Shown in pieces: positions 21,041 through 24,040 of a DNA stretch of 24,040 bases (position 1 is its first letter; each line of letters opens with the position of its first letter). The position numbers and the translations under genes were made by a program. The notes below the pieces were generated by a model, which was not told the DNA's origin, made no database searches, and saw only the letters and a list, made by a program, of their open reading frames with translations. This DNA comes from an uncultured Bacilli bacterium (lineage in GTDB: Bacteria; Bacillota_I; Bacilli_A; RF39; UBA660). The stretch covers positions 1 through 24,040 of the forward strand of contig CAJTXV010000024.1 in the NCBI GenBank assembly GCA_910584255.1, in the 5' to 3' direction.

Positions 21041-23282
21041 TAAAAATTTTCACTTTCTTTTTTGGGTGGCTTTTTTTCTTTCATTCTTCTTTTTATCGAT
21101 TGGATATTCTACGCTAAATACAACGTTACTTGTAGAAAGTAATAGTATCGTAGAGGCAGAAGTAAAAAAAGGAAACTCTATGTACAGTTGGCAGGATTTT
21201 CCATTGATGGATGCAAATATTGATGCAACAATTCAAATATTAAAAGAATTAAATGTTACGACTTTATATCATAGTTTTTTAGAAAGTGACTTTACAAATG
21301 GGAATGCCAATCGTATTGTTTCTAAAATGTCTTTAAATGGGATTAAAGTGTATCACATGATGGGCTCTCCTGCTTGGTATACGTCAAAAGATTATGTAGT
21401 TCCAGATATTGATAAAGTTTATAATTATAATTTATCTGTTCAATCTGCTTCTGAGTTAATTACGGGAATTGTATTTGATATTGAGCCTTATCTTTTAGAT
21501 GAATTTTTAAATGATCAGATTACAGAATTTATTCGTTATTCAGATACGATGGTTGATATCAGTAATTATATGAGAGCACATGACTTAAAAACGGGAATTG
21601 CGATTCCTTCTTGGTACGATGTGTATGCAACTGATAATGTTTCATTTACGGAAGAGGAGAATGCTAGGGCGAAAGTTGCTTTGGAGAATTTAATTAAAAG
21701 TGTCGATATAACCAGTATTATGAATTATACTAAACAAGGAATGGTTGAAAATATTGCAGGAGAAGTTGCAATTGCGAAACAGTTTAATGCCAATATTGAA
21801 TCTATTATTGAATTTCACCGCCCTGCAGGAGATGAGGTTCCAGAGTCTGTCACCGTATGGGGAGAAGAGGATCCTCTTCAATATACTAAATCTCAATGGG
21901 ATGCAATGGATGAAAAGTATGATTACGAAAATTTAACATTCTCATACCATTACTTAGAATGTATTTTAGAAAGACTTGATAAATATGAGAGAGTTCAAAT
22001 TGAAGTTCTTAGGCAAGACAATCAAGTCATTCGCAATGGTAATGTTGTGATACGTTTTCATAATGGGGAAACCATTACACGTGCGATTGGAGAAAGTAAT
22101 GTTCTACCAAAAGAAGTGAACTATACCATGTATTATCCTGGATATTATTTGACTCCTTATCGTGAAGTGGATCTAGGAGATCGTAAAATTAGAAGAAGTT
22201 ACAAACTAACAGATTTTGATAAATATACATTTGAAATCTATCCAAGAGTTTTAGGGTCGAGTGAAGGAGAATATACAGATATACAAAATGGTACAATTCG
22301 TATGGTGGATGTGATTTATGGGGAGGTTTATGACCAACCGATTAAACTTGGATATTCCATGTTTACAGATATGAATGCTGATTATCCTTATGAAATTTAT
22401 GTAACAGCAAGCGATGGAACTGAGTATGAATTGATCTACGCAGTTGCAGATAATGACTATAATATGGCAGAACTTGTTAGTAATAGTGATAATCATATTA
22501 TTATACCAAAGACTTTAAAAGAAAATAAATATGCAGTACCTGTTCTTTATTTAAGGGAAATTGCACAAGAAGAAAAAATCTATTCTTTAGAAACTTATTC
22601 CTTTGTTTATGATGAAAGATTTTCTAGGTATGTTCCACTGAAAGAAGGTTCTATCGAGGCATTTGATTCAGTCGCACAAGAACAAAGTCTTTGTACTATT
22701 TTAGGGGATGAGGATGCTGGATATGCTTGTACTTTATATAAAATAAGAGCAGGAGCTAATTATTCACTTACCGTGAGTGGAGAAGAATATGTGATTAGTC
22801 ATATTACGGCTACAAATGATGAAGGGGAAGAAGTATTATTAACGAATACGAATATGTTACAGATTTCTCGTAAATTTAGTGAAGGAGATTATTTAATTCT
22901 TCGCATCTACTTAACAAGGAATGATACTTCTTCTAAGGAGTATACGGTAGAAAATTATGCATTTGTCAGTGATAATGATGGTACACAAGTTCCAATTAAT
23001 GAAGGAACACTTGTCTTTACTAATACGGTTACAGGAGAAGCCTTCAAGTGTGATATCGATCATGATGGTGAATATTGTTTTATGAAAAAGGTAAAAGAAA
23101 ATACTTCTTATCAAGTTACAATTGAGGGTACTTCTTATCAATTAATTTCATTTGTTGCATTAGATGAAAGTGGAAGTTATCAAATTGTATCCGATCTTCA
23201 AGGAAATATTAAGATACCAATGGGATATCGAAGTGATAATTACGTTATCACGAAATCCTTCTTTACAAATGCTGGTTGGTAA
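21027..23282 (+). CDS. Secreted TIM-barrel glycosidase-like protein with three repeats
   Basis: The leader (basic MRQYNKN, hydrophobic helix, LSIGYSTLNTTLLVES at 23-38) matches the SipW type of the first protein of the cassette. Residues about 50-320 look like a TIM barrel. GIVFDIEPY (Asp151, Glu153) lies where GH18-like enzymes carry DxE, MNYT (232-235) resembles their MxY motif, and GIAIPSWYD and FSYHYLECI are strand-end motifs. Residues about 320-398 form a beta domain, followed by three diverged tandem domains (about 400-518, 519-638, 639-751). The whole is 751 residues and extracellular. Glycosidase activity, perhaps on cell-wall or host glycans, is inference. The start overlaps the preceding gene, with GAAGGA as ribosome binding site. 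Confidence 0.78.
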   Translation: MRQYNKNFHFLFWVAFFLSFFFLSIGYSTLNTTLLVESNSIVEAEVKKGNSMYSWQDFPLMDANIDATIQILKELNVTTLYHSFLESDFTNGNANRIVSKMSLNGIKVYHMMGSPAWYTSKDYVVPDIDKVYNYNLSVQSASELITGIVFDIEPYLLDEFLNDQITEFIRYSDTMVDISNYMRAHDLKTGIAIPSWYDVYATDNVSFTEEENARAKVALENLIKSVDITSIMNYTKQGMVENIAGEVAIAKQFNANIESIIEFHRPAGDEVPESVTVWGEEDPLQYTKSQWDAMDEKYDYENLTFSYHYLECILERLDKYERVQIEVLRQDNQVIRNGNVVIRFHNGETITRAIGESNVLPKEVNYTMYYPGYYLTPYREVDLGDRKIRRSYKLTDFDKYTFEIYPRVLGSSEGEYTDIQNGTIRMVDVIYGEVYDQPIKLGYSMFTDMNADYPYEIYVTASDGTEYELIYAVADNDYNMAELVSNSDNHIIIPKTLKENKYAVPVLYLREIAQEEKIYSLETYSFVYDERFSRYVPLKEGSIEAFDSVAQEQSLCTILGDEDAGYACTLYKIRAGANYSLTVSGEEYVISHITATNDEGEEVLLTNTNMLQISRKFSEGDYLILRIYLTRNDTSSKEYTVENYAFVSDNDGTQVPINEGTLVFTNTVTGEAFKCDIDHDGEYCFMKKVKENTSYQVTIEGTSYQLISFVALDESGSYQIVSDLQGNIKIPMGYRSDNYVITKSFFTNAGW
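22224..23279 (+). repeat. Three diverged tandem protein domains (about 115 residues)
   Basis: Within the large secreted protein three units start YTFEIYP, YSLETYSF and YTVENYAF (codons at about 22224, 22581, 22941). Each continues with a V(P/D)...xEGxxxxxD/T segment, YxxxVxxxxxY, then a hydrophobic strand and YxVPV/YLILR/YVITK near its end. Units 2 and 3 each hold a cysteine pair (C556/C568 and C675/C684) that unit 1 lacks. The similarity is at protein level only. They are probably beta-sandwich spacers or carbohydrate-binding modules. Confidence 0.7.
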
Positions 23283-23287
23283 GGTTC

Positions 23288-23316
23288 TTGATAATGTATC
23301 TAGAATGTGTTATAAT
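23288..23316 (+). promoter_or_regulatory. Near-consensus promoter of the twin small genes
   Basis: TTGATA (23288-23293), a 17-bp spacer and TATAAT (23311-23316), with TGT at 23308-23310 as an extended -10. It starts six bases after the preceding stop codon and makes the two small genes an independent unit. Confidence 0.85.
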
Positions 23317-23339
23317 ATGTGCCAAGAGGTGAGAGGAGT

Positions 23340-23618
23340 ATGTTTAAACCTAAAGTTACTTCTGTTGGAATGACTTCTTTTGAACCAGGAACACACTATG
23401 TATTAGTACGCGATTCTTTAGAGAAAAAAGGTCTAATGAGTAAGATAGTAAATAATCAATCTCAATTAAAACCTCCATTAGGCTATACCATTGTTAGTGC
23501 AGATGATGAAACAATTTTATATGTGAATACAACAAAGGTAAAAGCTAAAAAATATAGAGATGAAAAGACAAATCAATTATTTGCACCAGAATTTGGAACT
23601 CCTGTTAAAACTAGGTAA
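23340..23618 (+). CDS. Small paralogous hypothetical protein A
   Basis: This 92-residue protein is related to the next gene product. Shared marks are FEPGTHYVLVRDSL (about 14-27), PPLGYTIV (about 45-52) and YVN..KVKAKKY followed by FAPEFGTPVK near the C-terminus. It has no signal peptide, membrane helix or cysteine, and predicted short beta strands suggest a small beta-barrel or adaptor-like fold. ATG 23340 is preferred to the in-frame GTG at 23319, because the latter lies three bases from the -10 element; AAGAGGTG (23324-23331) then sits at a proper distance. The strong promoter implies substantial expression. No function is known to me. Confidence 0.75.
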   Translation: MFKPKVTSVGMTSFEPGTHYVLVRDSLEKKGLMSKIVNNQSQLKPPLGYTIVSADDETILYVNTTKVKAKKYRDEKTNQLFAPEFGTPVKTR

Positions 23619-23656
23619 TCAAATAAAGGTAGACTATAGTTAGGAAGGAGTTTTAA

Positions 23657-24010
23657 ATGAATCATAATGAGACTGTTTATATTGGAAATAAAATTTTAAA
23701 ACCAGGAGACCATTTTGTCTTGGTGCAGGGTTCTTTACAAACCATGGGTTGTGCTAGCACAGAAATATTTATTCAGGGAGGTGGACAGTGTCAATTGTTT
23801 GCTCCTTTAGGTTATACGATTAAAAAATATCACAGACCAGACCCAATCATCTTTTATAATGGTTCCACTTTTATCCGCAGTGATTGTGAAACCGATGAAG
23901 GAATGATTTCTTATGTGAATCTGGTTCCAGTTGAGGTCAAGGTATACGAGAAGGACGGAAAACAATTTTTTCCTGAATTTGGTGTTCCAGTTAAAAGAAA
24001 GTATCGATAA
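23657..24010 (+). CDS. Small paralogous hypothetical protein B
   Basis: The 117-residue product repeats the pattern of its neighbour: LKPGDHFVLVQGSL (about 14-27), APLGYTIKKY, then YVN..PVEVKVYEK and FFPEFGVPVKRKYR at the end. It has an extra loop of about 20 residues in the middle (PDPIIFYNGSTFIRSDCETDE) and three cysteines, unlike protein A. It starts 38 bases after protein A with AGGAAGGAG, so the pair is co-transcribed. The two probably arose by tandem duplication with later divergence and could form a heteromer. No function is known to me. Confidence 0.75.
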   Translation: MNHNETVYIGNKILKPGDHFVLVQGSLQTMGCASTEIFIQGGGQCQLFAPLGYTIKKYHRPDPIIFYNGSTFIRSDCETDEGMISYVNLVPVEVKVYEKDGKQFFPEFGVPVKRKYR

Positions 24011-24036
24011 AAAAGGTGCTTTCTTTTTTTCTTTTT
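24009..24036 (+). terminator. Probable weak terminator after twin genes
   Basis: AAAAAAG-GTG-CTTTCTTTTTT: an A/T-dominated stem with a single G-C pair and a long T-tract, at the window end. The continuation is not visible. Confidence 0.4.
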
Positions 24037-24040
24037 TATG

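Noticed and set aside
21690..23141. Minus- and plus-strand short frames within the large secreted protein gene
   Set aside because: They are shadows of a gene with a coherent leader, barrel and repeats.
1..24040. tRNA, rRNA, CRISPR arrays, insertion sequences, riboswitches
   Set aside because: No cloverleaf with conserved arms, no regularly spaced repeats, no transposase frame with terminal repeats and no known riboswitch core were seen on reading both strands by eye; weak or divergent cases could be missed.

Overview
This is a strongly AT-rich, gene-dense stretch of a low-GC Gram-positive (Bacillota) chromosome. Evidence for this is strong Shine-Dalgarno sites (AGGAGG, GGTGAT, G-runs), sigma-A type promoters with 17-bp spacers, short intergenic gaps, simple hairpin/T-tract terminators, and Bacillota families (SipW-type signal peptidase with a TasA-like substrate, MnmL/MnmM, NfeD plus an SPFH protein, DUF421). 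The proteins look like those of uncultured gut Bacilli near the Mollicutes/Erysipelotrichia branch; this placement is inference. Trp is encoded by TGG in the codons I checked, yet none of the 21 reading frames I annotate ends in TGA (15 TAA, 6 TAG).

Layout. 1-3425: terminators of an upstream unit, then a promoter driving a P-type-ATPase-shaped membrane protein that has lost all its catalytic motifs, coupled stop-to-start with a short formate-tetrahydrofolate ligase. 3426-3893: a decayed DUF3592-like gene. 3894-5937: two unrecognised hypothetical genes. 5993-8377: a DUF421 membrane protein, an orphan prepilin-like protein and a CorA-family transporter. 8434-9585: an unknown gene broken by two in-frame stops. 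9711-11150: an nfeD/SPFH membrane-microdomain pair and a 24-residue basic peptide. 11164-12642 (the only minus-strand gene): a fusion of the radical SAM enzyme MnmL (YtqA) with the methyltransferase MnmM (YtqB) of tRNA wobble-uridine modification. 12797-14272: a zinc-ribbon, single-pass membrane protein. 14386-18029: a GH31 glycosidase with a Pro/Thr/Val-rich leader, and a two-TM protein behind a nine-G tract.

18160-23282 is the most system-like part: a compact cassette of a TasA/camelysin-like secreted protein, an unusual SipW-type (Ser/His) signal peptidase on a multi-pass membrane domain, a DUF5305 protein, and a large secreted protein with a TIM-barrel glycosidase-like domain and three diverged tandem beta domains. 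The first and last proteins carry the same type of leader (LSIGY....TTL), so the peptidase in the middle probably processes both, giving a dedicated export and cell-surface module.

23340-24010: two paralogous small cytosolic proteins of unknown function under a near-consensus promoter.
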